Below are positions 1-9,979 of a DNA stretch of 64,000 bases, in pieces (within the stretch, counting starts at the first letter, position 1; every line of letters begins with the position of its first letter). The notes under the pieces are model-generated. The model searched no databases. It was not told where the DNA came from and worked only from the letters and a program-made list of their open reading frames with translations. Made by a program: the position numbers and the translations under genes. Source of the DNA: an uncultured Rhizobium sp. Its GTDB lineage: Bacteria > Pseudomonadota > Alphaproteobacteria > Rhizobiales > Rhizobiaceae. Location of the stretch: assembly GCA_945952315.1 (NCBI GenBank), contig CAMFIE010000001.1, positions 62,001-126,000 of the forward strand. The letters are read 5' to 3'.

Positions 1-243
1 CTGCTCCAGAAGCTTGAACTTGGATGGATCAGCAGCAAGCTGGCGCGACAATTCACCTCTATCGACCACACCATCAATCACACTGCCGGGAAAGGCCTTG
101 CCGACCGGTTCGACCGCCTCTTCCCGGTAAAGGGCGTGCACCACCTGGTCTGCATCATTTACGGGCACACCTTCCTTGGCAAAAAGACCTGCGGTCGTCG
201 ATTTTCCCATGCCGATGGATCCGGTCAAACCAAGAAGGATCAT
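1..243 (-). CDS. coaE: Dephospho-CoA kinase (3' part beyond window)
   Basis: Catalyses the last step of coenzyme A synthesis, ATP-dependent phosphorylation of dephospho-CoA, in the cytoplasm. The first 81 codons are visible and begin with a typical CoaE P-loop ([12 protein letters not shown], residues 5-16). The conserved NDADQVVH stretch follows at about residues 30-37. The C-terminal part lies off the left edge. The ATG at 243 overlaps the aroE stop by four bases (ATGA), so the two are translationally coupled in a leftward aroE-coaE operon. Confidence 0.93.
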   Translation of the reverse strand, partial: MILLGLTGSIGMGKSTTAGLFAKEGVPVNDADQVVHALYREEAVEPVGKAFPGSVIDGVVDRGELSRQLAADPSKFKLLEQ

Positions 244-1112
244 CCGTGTGTTTCCATATCGTCGATCACAAGCTTTCTTAGGGTCGCATCCACAACGGGA
301 CGCTTGCCAAACCATTTTTCAAAGCCCGGAACTGCCTGATGCAGCAACATTCCGAGACCATCGACCACTCGCCTTCCCTGCGTCTGCGCCTGGGCAAGGA
401 TCGGCGTGATGAGCGGAACGTAGACAATATCCGTCACGACGGCACCATGGACCAAGCGACCGAAATCGATGGCAGGCGCCGGTTCTCCGTCCATGCCGAG
501 CGAGGTCGTGTTTACAAAAAGGCCGGCGTCCCGCATGACTTCCTGCAACGCCTCCATCGGGTGTGCCGTCACCCTTTCGCCAAAGCGATGGCGCATTTCC
601 TCGGCACGGACAAGCGTCCGGTTGACGACGCGTATTTCTGAAAAACCTCGGTTACGAAGCGCCTGGATGACAGCGCGGGCTGCCCCGCCTGCCCCTAGTA
701 CGACGGCTGCTTTGCCTGCTCTTGCCGTGTTGTCCCATCCGGCCGCCTGATCGTCCAGATTGGCAAGAAACCCCTCTCCATCCGTATTGGTCGCATGGAT
801 TTTTCCGTCTTCAAGCCAGAGCGTGTTGGCTGCACCAAGCTCTTCGGCAATCTCGGTTTTGCAATCAGAAAAACGATAGGCGGATTCCTTGTGCGGGATT
901 GTTACATTCCCGCCTATATAGCCGGATTCCCCGTTTCGCAGCAGGCGCATGAATTCGGCAAAGTTTTCAGGTTCAACGGCATGTGCGCGGTAGCTACCCG
1001 CAATACCCATTGTTTTCAACCAGTATCCGTGAATGACGGGCGAGCGCGAATGCTTGATCGGATAGCCGGTTACAAAGGCATTTGTGGTTAATGTTTCACG
1101 TGAATCACGCAT
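240..1112 (-). CDS. aroE: Shikimate dehydrogenase (NADP+)
   Basis: Reduces 3-dehydroshikimate to shikimate in the aromatic amino acid pathway. The 290-residue protein has the substrate-binding KHSRSP motif (20-25), the catalytic lysine in NVTIPHKES (K75), the NTDGEGF motif with its aspartate at 111, and the NADP-binding GAGGAARAV loop (140-148). I chose the ATG at 1112. An in-frame upstream start would extend 30 bases into maf with no homology gain. The start overlaps the end of maf by 8 bp. Codons 2-7 contain a 15/16 parS match, so this stretch both codes and probably binds ParB. Confidence 0.93.
   Translation of the reverse strand: MRDSRETLTTNAFVTGYPIKHSRSPVIHGYWLKTMGIAGSYRAHAVEPENFAEFMRLLRNGESGYIGGNVTIPHKESAYRFSDCKTEIAEELGAANTLWLEDGKIHATNTDGEGFLANLDDQAAGWDNTARAGKAAVVLGAGGAARAVIQALRNRGFSEIRVVNRTLVRAEEMRHRFGERVTAHPMEALQEVMRDAGLFVNTTSLGMDGEPAPAIDFGRLVHGAVVTDIVYVPLITPILAQAQTQGRRVVDGLGMLLHQAVPGFEKWFGKRPVVDATLRKLVIDDMETHG
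1092..1107. promoter_or_regulatory. parS-like centromere site (15/16)
   Basis: Matches the consensus TGTTTCACGTGAAACA at 15 of 16 positions; 1105 is T instead of A. It lies across the maf stop codon and aroE codons 2-7, on the left side of the proposed origin. The core TTCACGTGAA palindrome is intact. Confidence 0.8.
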
Positions 1113-1704
1113 CGATGACACCCAGTATTCGCAGTTTCTCAAGCAAGGGCAGCATCGGCAGACCCAAAATCGTGAAATAGTCGCCTTCGATGGCTGAAAA
1201 AAGATGGATTCCTTCCCCTTCGAGTTGATAGGCGCCCACGCTTGAAAGTACCTGTTCGCCGACGCGCGCGATATAGGTCGCTATGAAGCGCTCGCTCAAT
1301 TCCCGTACCGTCAACCGGGCCGGCGAAACATGCTCCCAAAAAACCTCACCGTCGCGAACGAGCGCAACAGCACTGTTCAGCTGATGGGTTTTCCCTGAAA
1401 AGGAACGCAGGTGTTCTGCTGCTTCAACGAGGCTTTTCGGCTTGTGATATACTCTGGAACCGAGCGACAGCGTTTGGTCCGAGCCGATCACCAATGCTCC
1501 TGAATTTCGCCGGGCAACGTCGATCGCCTTCGCGCGGGCAAGGGCGATCGCCACTCTGTCCGGACTTTCACCTGACTGCTCGAGCGGAGCCTCAATGGCT
1601 CGCTCGTCGATATGGGCCGCCTCGACTTTGAAGTCCAGACCGGCATTTTCCAACAATTGCCGCCGAAACGGGCTGGCCGAAGCCAGTACCAGTGATGTGC
1701 GCAT
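1105..1704 (-). CDS. maf: Maf-family nucleotide pyrophosphatase
   Basis: Septum-formation/Maf family enzyme, known to hydrolyse non-canonical or pyrimidine nucleoside triphosphates to monophosphates. The 199-residue protein has the N-terminal ASASPFRR motif (residues 8-15) and the catalytic-type aspartate in VIGSDQTL (D76). The length is normal for the family. I chose the ATG at 1704 because GGAG lies at good spacing upstream; the in-frame ATG at 1725 has a weaker site. It lies between ppsR and aroE in a tight leftward operon. The exact nucleotide substrate cannot be told from sequence. Confidence 0.9.
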   Translation of the reverse strand: MRTSLVLASASPFRRQLLENAGLDFKVEAAHIDERAIEAPLEQSGESPDRVAIALARAKAIDVARRNSGALVIGSDQTLSLGSRVYHKPKSLVEAAEHLRSFSGKTHQLNSAVALVRDGEVFWEHVSPARLTVRELSERFIATYIARVGEQVLSSVGAYQLEGEGIHLFSAIEGDYFTILGLPMLPLLEKLRILGVIDA

Positions 1705-1736
1705 AGGCAAGTCTCCAGCAGTCATGCATCCAGCGG

Positions 1737-2558
1737 TTAACGCAACTTCGGGCGCAGGGCAACGATGGCAGCAGCGGTTTCTTCTATGGAGCGGCGCGTC
1801 ACATCGATCATAGGCCAATTGTTGCGGGCGCAAATGGAGCGGGCATATTTGAGCTCTTCCGTGATTGTCGCCCGATCCGTGTATTGCCCGCCATGGAAAT
1901 CACCGGTCGAGCCGAGGATACGATTTTCACGCACCTGAGAAATCCGGTCAGACGTGGCGGTAAGGCAGACGATGAGCGGCTTTGTTGCATTGAAAAGGGC
2001 ATTCGGCAAAGGAACGCCGGGCACCAGCGGCAGATTGGCTGTCCTTATGCCGCGATTGGCAAGATAGATGCTGGTGGGTGTTTTTGACGTTCGACTGATC
2101 CCGATGATCACCACGTCCGCATCATCATAGTCATCCGTCAGCTGTCCATCGTCGTGGTCCATGGTGAAGTTCAGGGCTTCAATACGCGCAAAATATTCGG
2201 CATTCATGCGATGTTGTGCGCCCACCCGACGTTTGGACGGAGCGCCAAGATAGGCCTGGAAGATATCCATCACGGGCTCAATCACGTTCACGCAAGGCAC
2301 GCCCATCTCACGGCATTGCTTGTCGATGATGGTGGCAAGTTCCCGGTCAACAACCGTGTAGAGGACGATGCCCGGTGTTTTATCAATAGCCTCCAGCACC
2401 GGCAGCAATTGCTTGCGGTTACGGATAAGCGGATAGACATGTTCCACCGCATGGCTTGTCGGAAACTGCGCCGACGCTGCCCGACCCGCAGAGATCAGAG
2501 TCTCACCGGTTGAGTCAGAAATGAGGTGCAGATGAAAGAAATTTTTTTTGTTCTCCAC
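1737..2558 (-). CDS. ppsR: Pyruvate,phosphate dikinase/PEP synthase regulatory protein (DUF299)
   Basis: Bifunctional serine/threonine kinase and phosphorylase that inactivates or reactivates pyruvate phosphate dikinase or PEP synthase. Two family landmarks are visible: the N-terminal [13 protein letters not shown] stretch (residues 8-20) and the P-loop GISRTSKTP (153-161). I chose the GTG start at 2558, which gives the usual 273 residues; an upstream TTG at 2615 would add 19 residues of no obvious family similarity. It is the last leftward gene before the proposed origin. Which of the two targets is used here is not visible. Confidence 0.88.
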   Translation of the reverse strand: MENKKNFFHLHLISDSTGETLISAGRAASAQFPTSHAVEHVYPLIRNRKQLLPVLEAIDKTPGIVLYTVVDRELATIIDKQCREMGVPCVNVIEPVMDIFQAYLGAPSKRRVGAQHRMNAEYFARIEALNFTMDHDDGQLTDDYDDADVVIIGISRTSKTPTSIYLANRGIRTANLPLVPGVPLPNALFNATKPLIVCLTATSDRISQVRENRILGSTGDFHGGQYTDRATITEELKYARSICARNNWPMIDVTRRSIEETAAAIVALRPKLR

Positions 2559-2642
2559 GCTATCTTGCAGCCTCTGTTGAAAAACCGGGAGAGTGACAGG
2601 TAAAGCCGCATGCAAGAGGGAGGCAAGGGGATAAAGGTCGAT

Positions 2643-2651
2643 TTATCCACA
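2643..2651 (+). promoter_or_regulatory. DnaA box, perfect consensus
   Basis: TTATCCACA matches the bacterial DnaA box at all nine positions. It lies 85 bp from the ppsR start inside the proposed origin. Confidence 0.75.
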
Positions 2652-2721
2652 TTTGGCATTCCATGGGATGGGTTTGGTCGCACGCTGTGCAAATCAGGGA
2701 AAACTCGTTCTCGATAAAATT

Positions 2722-2730
2722 TGTCCACAG
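2722..2730 (+). promoter_or_regulatory. DnaA box, one mismatch
   Basis: TTGTCCACA has the same orientation as the perfect box 79 bp to the left and differs only at position 3. Confidence 0.6.
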
Positions 2731-2961
2731 GTGATTCACAAGTTTCCTGTTTTCGAACTCTTCGCCTTCATATTGTAATTTCTGTCTTTTCTTGATTTTT
2801 GGTGCGGTCTGGAACAAAAAGAGTTCCTGTTATCCCCCGGATGGGATGACCATGCGGCAAAAGGTATAAAATCAGGATGACGTTTAATCCTTGATACCCA
2901 CCGACTCTAAGAAATAGAAAGACTTTAGATATCAGTTTGTTTTTTTAGAGAGGGTCGTGCC

Positions 2962-3996
2962 TTGAGCCAAACGCAACGAAAGATCATGCAGGTTCTGGAA
3001 GGCAAGACCATAAGCCCCCCTCCCCTTTGGCTTATGAGACAGGCAGGGCGTTACCTGCCGGAATATCGGGCCACGCGCACAAAGGCCGGAAGTTTCCTCG
3101 ATCTCTGCTATACGCCCGAATATGCTGTTGAGGTGACGCTGCAGCCGATCCGGCGCTATAGTTTTGATGCAGCCATTCTCTTTTCCGACATTCTCGTTAT
3201 TCCGGATGGTCTGAAACGGAATGTGCGTTTTACCGAAGGCCATGGGCCTGAAATGGATCCGATTGATGCGGATGGTATTCTTTCCCTGACGACCGAAGGC
3301 GTCATCGAACATCTGAAGCCTGTCTTTGAAACGGTTGGAAGGCTTCGACGGGAGCTTCCCGCTGAAACCACCCTTCTCGGCTTTTGTGGTGCACCCTGGA
3401 CTGTTGCAACCTACATGATTGCGGGTCACGGTACGCCAGATCAGGCCCCGGCGCGGCTTTTTGCCTATCGCAATCCCAGGCAGTTCATGCGCCTGCTTGA
3501 TCTTCTTGCGGACATTTCTGCCGAATATCTGATCCATCAGATTGATGCCGGCGCCGATGCCGTTCAGATTTTCGATTCCTGGGCAGGTGTGCTTGGTGAG
3601 AATGAGTTCGACATGTTTGCGGTGAAACCTGTTCGACGAATGATTGATCGCGTGAAGCAAGCCCGCCCCAAGGCACGCGTCATCGCTTTTGCGAAAGGTG
3701 CAGGCTACATGCTGAAGACCTATCGGCAAGCCACCGGCGCGGATGCAATCGGGCTTGACTGGTCGATCCCGCTCTCTTTCGCCGCGGAGCTTCAGAAGGA
3801 AGGGCCTGTCCAGGGGAACCTTGATCCGATGCGTGTCGTTGCTGGCGGTGATGCAATGCGGGAGGGCATCGATGCAATCCTTCAGGCCCTGGGTCATGGA
3901 CCACTGATCTTCAATCTTGGCCACGGCATTACACCGCAGGCTGATCCGGAACATGTGCACGCGCTTGTGGAGCAGGTCAGGAGTTTTTCCGGATGA
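2962..3996 (+). CDS. hemE: Uroporphyrinogen decarboxylase
   Basis: Converts uroporphyrinogen III to coproporphyrinogen III in haem synthesis. The 344-residue protein has the signature [13 protein letters not shown] (24-36), the catalytic-type aspartate in [10 protein letters not shown] (D76), and the C-terminal [16 protein letters not shown] chose the TTG start at 2962 because AGAGAGGG sits eight bases upstream; the next ATG is at codon 9. It is the first rightward gene after the proposed origin and overlaps hemJ by four bases (ATGA), which implies coupled translation. Confidence 0.95.
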   Translation: MSQTQRKIMQVLEGKTISPPPLWLMRQAGRYLPEYRATRTKAGSFLDLCYTPEYAVEVTLQPIRRYSFDAAILFSDILVIPDGLKRNVRFTEGHGPEMDPIDADGILSLTTEGVIEHLKPVFETVGRLRRELPAETTLLGFCGAPWTVATYMIAGHGTPDQAPARLFAYRNPRQFMRLLDLLADISAEYLIHQIDAGADAVQIFDSWAGVLGENEFDMFAVKPVRRMIDRVKQARPKARVIAFAKGAGYMLKTYRQATGADAIGLDWSIPLSFAAELQKEGPVQGNLDPMRVVAGGDAMREGIDAILQALGHGPLIFNLGHGITPQADPEHVHALVEQVRSFSG

Positions 3997-4538
3997 ATGG
4001 TGGTGAGAAGCAGACAGGTGCTGTACCGGGCCGCAAAGCCGCACTTCGCGCAGGTATGGCGCTGCTGCTTTTTGGCGGTCTTGCCGTTCTGTTGATTTCC
4101 GGTGATCCCGCCCAAACCTACCCTTGGATAAAGGCACTGCATGTGATCGCAGTGATTTCCTGGATGGCAGGCCTGTTCTATCTGCCGAGACTGTTCATTT
4201 ATCACCTCGATGCAGAACCGGGTTCTGTCCAGTCTGAGACCTTCAAGGTGATGGAACGCAGGCTTTTTCAGGTGATCATGAACCCGGCCATGATTCTCTC
4301 CTGGATACTGGGGCTTGATATTGCCTGGCAGATCTTTGGCTTCGAAGGCATCTGGCTGCAGCTCAAATTGCTAGCAGTCATGCTTTTGACAGTGACCCAC
4401 ATTTATTTCGGCGTGGCCGTTTCACGCTTCGGCAGGGATGAAAGGATGGGAACGCCGCGTTTCTGGCGTCTCGTGAACGAAATTCCCACCATTTTGATGA
4501 TCGTCATTGTCCTGCTTGTTGTTGTGAAGCCCTTCTGA
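3993..4538 (+). CDS. hemJ: Protoporphyrinogen IX oxidase, HemJ type
   Basis: Integral membrane enzyme that oxidises protoporphyrinogen IX to protoporphyrin IX in bacteria lacking HemG and HemY. The 181-residue protein shows about four to five hydrophobic segments. The conserved histidines fall in [12 protein letters not shown] (H50) and LPRLFIYH (H71). Its coupling to hemE by a 4-bp overlap supports a haem role. The N-terminal 20 residues before the first membrane segment are polar and variable. Confidence 0.92.
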   Translation: MNGGEKQTGAVPGRKAALRAGMALLLFGGLAVLLISGDPAQTYPWIKALHVIAVISWMAGLFYLPRLFIYHLDAEPGSVQSETFKVMERRLFQVIMNPAMILSWILGLDIAWQIFGFEGIWLQLKLLAVMLLTVTHIYFGVAVSRFGRDERMGTPRFWRLVNEIPTILMIVIVLLVVVKPF

Positions 4539-4733
4539 AGCGGTTGGTTGCGACGCAATTCACCTGCGATGTTCTTTCTTTCGGACCCCCCTTGCGGGTT
4601 AGAGGCTTAATCGCTATTTTCCGCCCATCCTTTCTCACGGCTTGTATGCATTCAGTCGTTTGCGGCCTTGATCCGCACAGTACCGAATTCGTGAAACATG
4701 CCTTCCCCCAAAATATAGAACTATGGTCTGTTC
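4539..4733 (+). other. Non-coding leader region upstream of rho
   Basis: A 195-bp gap between hemJ and rho with no credible ORF. rho genes commonly have long autoregulated leaders, but no specific Rho-binding or promoter element could be assigned with confidence here. Confidence 0.4.
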
Positions 4734-5999
4734 ATGGCTGAAATGAAGCTGCAGGAACTCAAGAATAAGACTCCGACCGATCTTCTGGCTTTTGCCGAAT
4801 CGCTGGAAGTCGAAAATGCCAGCACCATGCGCAAGCAGGAACTGATGTTCGCAATCCTGAAGATGCTTGCGAGCCAGGATGTGGAAATCATCGGTGAAGG
4901 TGTTGTGGAAGTGCTGCAGGATGGCTTTGGTTTCCTGCGTTCTGCCAATGCCAATTATCTTCCGGGACCAGACGACATCTATATTTCACCGTCGCAGATC
5001 CGCCGGTTCTCATTGAAAACCGGTGATACGGTAGAGGGACCGATCCGTGGTCCGAAAGAAGGCGAACGGTATTTCGCGCTTCTGAAAGTTAATACGATCA
5101 ATTTTGACGATCCGGAAAAGATCAGACACAAGGTTCATTTCGATAATCTGACACCGCTTTATCCAAACGAGCGGTTCAAGATGGAGCTCGATATTCCGAC
5201 CTCTAAGGACCTGTCCGCGCGGGTGATCGATCTGGTCGCGCCCCTTGGCAAAGGTCAGCGTGGTCTTATCGTGGCACCGCCTCGTACCGGTAAAACTGTC
5301 CTTCTGCAGAATATTGCGCATTCAATCACCGCGAATCATCCGGAATGCTATCTGATCGTTCTTCTTATCGACGAACGCCCGGAAGAAGTGACGGACATGC
5401 AGCGCTCTGTGCGGGGTGAAGTTGTCTCCTCCACCTTTGATGAACCAGCTGTGCGCCACGTTCAGGTCGCCGAAATGGTGATCGAGAAGGCAAAACGGCT
5501 TGTGGAACACGGGCGCGATGTCGTCATTCTGCTCGATTCCATCACGCGTCTTGGGCGCGCCTATAACACAGTGGTTCCTTCTTCCGGAAAGGTGCTGACC
5601 GGCGGCGTGGATGCCAACGCCTTGCAGCGTCCCAAGCGCTTCTTCGGCGCTGCCCGTAATATTGAGGAAGGCGGTTCGCTGACGATTATCGCGACCGCAC
5701 TGATCGATACCGGTAGCCGCATGGATGAAGTGATCTTTGAAGAGTTCAAGGGGACGGGCAATTCGGAAATTGTGCTGGACCGCAAGGTCGCCGACAAGCG
5801 TATCTTCCCCGCTATGGACATCTTGAAATCGGGTACCCGTAAGGAGGATCTTCTCGTTCCGCGGCAGGATCTGCAGAAAATCTTTGTGCTGCGCCGTATT
5901 CTGGCGCCGATGGGAACAACGGATGCGATCGAGTTCCTGATAGACAAGCTGAAGCAGACGAAGAACAACGGCGACTTCTTCGATTCGATGAATACCTGA
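4734..5999 (+). CDS. rho: Transcription termination factor Rho
   Basis: Hexameric RNA helicase that terminates transcription. The 421-residue protein has the N-terminal Rho helical domain (about 5-45), the cold-shock-like RNA-binding domain around DGFGFLRS (63-70), and the Walker [13 protein letters not shown] (from 181). The Walker B region [13 protein letters not shown] and the Q-loop/R-loop region with [20 protein letters not shown] follow. The length and all core motifs are normal. A strong intrinsic terminator lies 30 bp after the stop. Confidence 0.97.
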   Translation: MAEMKLQELKNKTPTDLLAFAESLEVENASTMRKQELMFAILKMLASQDVEIIGEGVVEVLQDGFGFLRSANANYLPGPDDIYISPSQIRRFSLKTGDTVEGPIRGPKEGERYFALLKVNTINFDDPEKIRHKVHFDNLTPLYPNERFKMELDIPTSKDLSARVIDLVAPLGKGQRGLIVAPPRTGKTVLLQNIAHSITANHPECYLIVLLIDERPEEVTDMQRSVRGEVVSSTFDEPAVRHVQVAEMVIEKAKRLVEHGRDVVILLDSITRLGRAYNTVVPSSGKVLTGGVDANALQRPKRFFGAARNIEEGGSLTIIATALIDTGSRMDEVIFEEFKGTGNSEIVLDRKVADKRIFPAMDILKSGTRKEDLLVPRQDLQKIFVLRRILAPMGTTDAIEFLIDKLKQTKNNGDFFDSMNT

Positions 6000-6028
6000 T
6001 CTTTAGCCGGATTCATCACTATTGATTG

Positions 6029-6050
6029 CGGGCCCTTTGGGCCCGTTTTT
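6029..6050 (+). terminator. Rho-independent terminator after rho
   Basis: A 7-bp perfect stem CGGGCCC/GGGCCCG (6029-6035 and 6039-6045) with a TTT loop is followed by five T residues. It separates rho from mnmE. Confidence 0.9.
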
Positions 6051-6071
6051 ATGTAAAGCAAGGAGGGACAC

Positions 6072-7388
6072 ATGACACAGGAGACAATCTTCGCCTTGTC
6101 AACGGGTTCATTGCCGAGTGGGGTGGCCGTCATTCGTGTCAGCGGACCTGCTGTTCCTGCTCTGCTGGACAGGATGGTGCGACCGCGCCCTTTGCAGCGG
6201 CGCGCGGCGCTCCGTCAAATAAAGGATCACTCCGGAAACCTCATCGATACGGGACTTGTACTCTTCTTTCCGGCACCCAATTCCTTTACCGGTGAAGATT
6301 GCCTGGAATTCCAGGTCCATGGCGGACGTGCCGTTATCACTGCAATCTTTGATACAATAAAGACATTTCCTGGAACGCGGATGGCTGAACCAGGCGAGTT
6401 TACCCGGCGCGCTTTTGAAAATGGAAAAATAGATCTTGTCGAAGCAGAAGGTCTTGCGGATCTCTTGGCGGCCGAAACCGAGATGCAACGCAGATTGGCC
6501 TTGGAGCAGATAAAGGGCGGCCATTCCAACCTTTACGGAGACTGGGCTGATCGTATCACCCATGCCCGTGCCATGATTGAGGCGGAATTGGATTTTGCCG
6601 ACGAGGAAGATATACCCGGTTCGGTTTCAGATCATATTTGGAGTGATATCCGCCAGCTTGTGGCGGACTTGGATGAGCACCTCGCGAGGACGAAGACCGG
6701 GGAAATAGTCCGTGATGGGCTAAAGTTGGTGATCTTTGGAGCACCGAATTCCGGAAAATCCAGCTTAATCAATCAGTTGGCGCAACGCAATGTGGCAATT
6801 GTTACGGCGCAAGCGGGAACCACACGGGATATCGTGACGATAGATCTCGATATTCGAGGTTACGCGGTCCGTCTCTTTGATACAGCCGGTATTCGTGATA
6901 CCGAGGAGGAAATCGAGCAGGAGGGTATACGCAGAGCGCGTATTGCGGCGGAGGAAGCCGATCTGATTCTTCATGTCATTGATCTTTCTTCCCCTCACCT
7001 GGACATTAATCCACCTGAAACAGTTCGATCGATTCGGATCGGAAACAAGGTTGATCTTCAACCGAAATGGCAAGCGGGAGAAATTGATGTCGCCGTATCC
7101 GCCGAAACCGGTGAGGGTATTGATGAGTTGAAGGCTCTCATTGGCGAGCATTTGGCTGAGAAATACAATGTGGGGAACCTTTTGCTTCCGGCAAGAGCAC
7201 GACATGTGGAACTCCTGCTTGCAACGCGGGAAGCTCTGACGGATGCTTATGCCAGCTCGAACAAAGGGCTCGATGTGCGTGCGGAATATCTCAGAAGAGC
7301 AAGTGCTTCTCTTGGTCGAATCACTGGCCGGGTAGATGTTGAGGATCTGCTCGGTGTGATTTTCTCGGAATTCTGTGTGGGAAAATGA
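6072..7388 (+). CDS. mnmE: tRNA uridine-5-carboxymethylaminomethyl synthesis GTPase MnmE
   Basis: With MnmG it modifies the wobble uridine of certain tRNAs. The 438-residue protein has the N-terminal folate-binding domain, a G domain with G1 GAPNSGKSS (223-231), GTTRD (249-253), DTAG (270-273) and NKVD (325-328), and the C-terminal FCVGK with its essential cysteine (family usually FCIGK). The stop codon overlaps a parS-like site. This gene, mnmG and rsmG look clearly more A+T-rich than genes further from the origin. Confidence 0.96.
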   Translation: MTQETIFALSTGSLPSGVAVIRVSGPAVPALLDRMVRPRPLQRRAALRQIKDHSGNLIDTGLVLFFPAPNSFTGEDCLEFQVHGGRAVITAIFDTIKTFPGTRMAEPGEFTRRAFENGKIDLVEAEGLADLLAAETEMQRRLALEQIKGGHSNLYGDWADRITHARAMIEAELDFADEEDIPGSVSDHIWSDIRQLVADLDEHLARTKTGEIVRDGLKLVIFGAPNSGKSSLINQLAQRNVAIVTAQAGTTRDIVTIDLDIRGYAVRLFDTAGIRDTEEEIEQEGIRRARIAAEEADLILHVIDLSSPHLDINPPETVRSIRIGNKVDLQPKWQAGEIDVAVSAETGEGIDELKALIGEHLAEKYNVGNLLLPARARHVELLLATREALTDAYASSNKGLDVRAEYLRRASASLGRITGRVDVEDLLGVIFSEFCVGK

Positions 7389-7401
7389 TTCACGTGAAAC
7401 A
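7386..7401. promoter_or_regulatory. parS-like site (15/16) at the mnmE stop
   Basis: Matches TGTTTCACGTGAAACA except for A at position 3. It starts on the mnmE stop codon and runs into the mnmE-mnmG gap. Confidence 0.85.
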
Positions 7402-7425
7402 ATCTCGATTCACGTTCGTAATGAA

Positions 7426-7441
7426 CGTTTCACGTGAAACA
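7426..7441. promoter_or_regulatory. parS-like site (15/16) upstream of mnmG
   Basis: Matches the parS consensus except for C at position 1. It lies 40 bp centre-to-centre from the preceding site, about four helical turns. It ends 15 bp before the mnmG start. Confidence 0.87.
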
Positions 7442-7455
7442 AAAGTTGGAAAAAA

Positions 7456-9324
7456 ATGGCTGAACATTATGATGTGATCGTAATTGGTGGCGGACACGCT
7501 GGCTGCGAGGCGGCGTCAGCCGCCGCACGACTTGGTGCACGCACAGCCCTCATAACGCATTCACGCGCAACCATTGGCACGATGTCCTGCAATCCAGCCA
7601 TCGGTGGTCTCGGGAAAGGGCATTTGGTGCGCGAGATCGATGCCTTGGACGGATTGATGGGACGCGTGGCCGATCGGGCCGGAATTCAGTTTCGGATGCT
7701 CAACCGCCGGAAAGGCCCAGCGGTTCGTGGACCCCGCTCGCAGGCTGACCGAAAGCTTTACCACCTCGCTATGGCCGAGTTGATATCTCTACAGACGGAC
7801 CTGACTGTGATCGAGGGAGATGCTTGCGCTATCCGATTCGATTCCGAAACCGTAACAGGACTCACTCTTTCCGATGGTCGTGTCTTTGATTGCTTGTCCA
7901 TCGTTGTAACAACTGGAACATTCCTCAATGGATTGATTCACATAGGAAACGAAAAATATCCGGCCGGACGGATGGGAGAGGAGCCTTCCCGCGGATTGTC
8001 TTCTTCTCTCGCGGGGCTCGGTTTGAAACTCGGTCGCCTGAAAACCGGTACACCGGCTCGACTGAGCAAAGCCAGTATCGACTGGGATAGCCTGGAAAAG
8101 CAGTCGGCGGACGATCAACCGGTTCCTTTCTCATTCCTGACTGACCGGATCGACGTTCCGCAGATTGACTGTGCTATTACCCGTACGACCTCAGCGACTC
8201 ATAAAATAATTTCGGATAATATCCATCTTTCTGCGATGTATTCCGGGCAGATCGAGGGGGTTGGACCGCGTTATTGCCCTTCCATAGAAGACAAAATCGT
8301 CCGGTTTGGCGAACGCGATGGTCACCAGATCTTTCTCGAACCAGAGGGCCTGGATGACGACACGGTCTACCCGAATGGTATATCCACGTCCCTGCCGGTG
8401 AACGTTCAAGAAGCCTTTATTCGCTCCATTCCCGGATTGGAAGCGGCAAAGATATTGCAGCCTGGCTATGCAATTGAATATGACCACATAGATCCACGGG
8501 AGCTGGATCATGGCCTTTCCGTTCGGAAGACATCCGGGCTCTATCTGGCCGGACAAATCAACGGAACCACCGGCTATGAAGAGGCCGCCGCACAGGGGTT
8601 GGTTGCTGGACTGAACGCTGCGCGCTATTCATGTAATCAGAAGCCGTTTCATTTCAGCCGGACCGATAGCTATATCGGTGTCATGATTGATGATCTGATA
8701 AGTCGCGGAATATCTGAACCATACCGTATGTTTACGTCTCGGGCTGAATATCGGCTGTCTCTTCGTGCAGACAATGCTGATCTGCGATTGACTCCCAAAG
8801 CCATCGAGCTTGGCCTTGCCAGCAGCGAAAGACGCCAGAAGTTCGAGCTTTTTGTCCAGCAACTTGATGATGCTAGAGAGCGCCTAAAAGCTGTAAATCT
8901 TTCTCCGAGTGAAGCGGAACGGTATTCCATTCACCTGAATAAGGATGGCCAGCGCCGCTCTGCTTACGATTTGCTCTCCTACCCGGATATGTCTTTGCAA
9001 AGGCTTGTGGCCGTCTGGCCCGAGTTTGGAGGGATTGATACGAAGATAGCAGAGGCTTTGGAGATTGAAGCGGGCTATGCGGTGTACATGGAGCGTCAGG
9101 AAGCGGATATTGCACAGGTTCGCCGGGATGAGGCTCTCTCAGTTCCGGATGATTTTGACTTCGGTTCTATGCCTGGCCTCTCGAATGAACTAAGGATAAA
9201 GCTGGCCGCATCGAGGCCCGTTAACATTGCGCAGGCCGCAAAGATTGATGGTATGACGCCGGCGGCACTTTCACTTCTGATTGCTATGATACGGAAATCC
9301 GCACGGAACCGTCAAACCGCCTAA
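7456..9324 (+). CDS. mnmG: tRNA uridine-5-carboxymethylaminomethyl synthesis enzyme MnmG
   Basis: FAD-dependent partner of MnmE in wobble uridine modification. The 622-residue protein begins with the dinucleotide-binding GGGHAGCEA (11-19). Family blocks present include [23 protein letters not shown] (split around residues 46-68), [11 protein letters not shown] and the C-terminal [15 protein letters not shown]. The length is normal. The ATG lies 67 bp after mnmE, with two parS-like sites between the genes. Confidence 0.96.
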   Translation: MAEHYDVIVIGGGHAGCEAASAAARLGARTALITHSRATIGTMSCNPAIGGLGKGHLVREIDALDGLMGRVADRAGIQFRMLNRRKGPAVRGPRSQADRKLYHLAMAELISLQTDLTVIEGDACAIRFDSETVTGLTLSDGRVFDCLSIVVTTGTFLNGLIHIGNEKYPAGRMGEEPSRGLSSSLAGLGLKLGRLKTGTPARLSKASIDWDSLEKQSADDQPVPFSFLTDRIDVPQIDCAITRTTSATHKIISDNIHLSAMYSGQIEGVGPRYCPSIEDKIVRFGERDGHQIFLEPEGLDDDTVYPNGISTSLPVNVQEAFIRSIPGLEAAKILQPGYAIEYDHIDPRELDHGLSVRKTSGLYLAGQINGTTGYEEAAAQGLVAGLNAARYSCNQKPFHFSRTDSYIGVMIDDLISRGISEPYRMFTSRAEYRLSLRADNADLRLTPKAIELGLASSERRQKFELFVQQLDDARERLKAVNLSPSEAERYSIHLNKDGQRRSAYDLLSYPDMSLQRLVAVWPEFGGIDTKIAEALEIEAGYAVYMERQEADIAQVRRDEALSVPDDFDFGSMPGLSNELRIKLAASRPVNIAQAAKIDGMTPAALSLLIAMIRKSARNRQTA

Positions 9325-9346
9325 TACACTTTTGAAGAGTCTCCCG

Positions 9347-9964
9347 ATGCAGCTGAACGGTCAACGTGTTTCACGTGAAACACAACAGGCTTTGGAACAT
9401 TTTGCACACCTGTTCGTGAAGTGGGCCAAGACAATCAATCTCGTCGCCCCCTCCACACTCAATCAGCTCTGGGATCGTCATATTGCAGATAGTGCCCAGA
9501 TCTACCAGCTTCGGGATGGGGCCTTAAACTGGGTCGATCTTGGCAGCGGAGGAGGTTTTCCCGGGATTATTACAGCTATTCTTCTCAAAGAAACGGGTGG
9601 AGGCTGGGTTCATTTGGTGGAAAGCAACCAAAAGAAAGCGGCTTTCCTTCGCGTTGCGCTTCAGGAAACGGGCGCTCGTGGAACTGTTCATCCTGACCGA
9701 ATAGAAAATCTGTATGGCAAGATAGCGGATATAGACGCGATTTCAGCCCGCGCAATTGCTGATCTCGATTTGCTCTGCACTTTCAGCGCTCCCTGGATGC
9801 AAAGATCGCCAAAATCCGTTGCTTATTTCCATAAAGGCCGGGATTATCAGTTGGAAATCGAGAAAGCGCGTGGCCGCTGGACGTTTGATCTGGTAGTACA
9901 CAAGAGCAAGATCGAGGACGATTCCGTCATTCTCGAGATCCGCAATCTTCGCGACACTCAATAG
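9347..9964 (+). CDS. rsmG: 16S rRNA (guanine527-N7)-methyltransferase RsmG
   Basis: Methylates G527 of 16S rRNA. The 205-residue protein has the SAM-binding [11 protein letters not shown] motif (about 65-75) and family blocks [15 protein letters not shown] and [10 protein letters not shown] chose the ATG at 9347; a TTG at 9332 would add five residues. Codons 7-12 coincide with a perfect parS site, and the palindrome is read as the peptide VSRETQ. Confidence 0.94.
   Translation: MQLNGQRVSRETQQALEHFAHLFVKWAKTINLVAPSTLNQLWDRHIADSAQIYQLRDGALNWVDLGSGGGFPGIITAILLKETGGGWVHLVESNQKKAAFLRVALQETGARGTVHPDRIENLYGKIADIDAISARAIADLDLLCTFSAPWMQRSPKSVAYFHKGRDYQLEIEKARGRWTFDLVVHKSKIEDDSVILEIRNLRDTQ
9367..9382. 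promoter_or_regulatory. parS: parS site, perfect 16/16
   Basis: TGTTTCACGTGAAACA matches the bacterial chromosomal parS consensus at every position. It lies within the rsmG coding sequence, about 600 bp before parA. Confidence 0.95.
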
Positions 9965-9979
9965 GGCACAGGTGAACGG

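Larger units (their letters stand above)
2559..2961. other. Candidate chromosomal replication origin (oriC) between ppsR and hemE
   Basis: This 403-bp gene-free gap separates a leftward from a rightward gene block. It contains a perfect DnaA box, TTATCCACA (2643-2651), and an 8/9 box, TTGTCCACA (2722-2730). A weaker TTATCCCCC lies at 2830-2838. T-rich and A+T-rich runs fill 2720-2945. The origins of Caulobacter and Sinorhizobium are known to lie next to hemE, and parS-like sites with parAB lie nearby here. The origin call is inferred from these features together. Confidence 0.78.

Noticed and set aside
4544-4741. 65-codon ORF between hemJ and rho
   Set aside because: No family similarity, poor ribosome-binding site and unusual composition; best read as rho leader.
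7402-7425. Third parS-like element between the two sites upstream of mnmG (CACGTTCG)
   Set aside because: Only the half-site is similar; the palindrome is broken, so it is not counted as parS.
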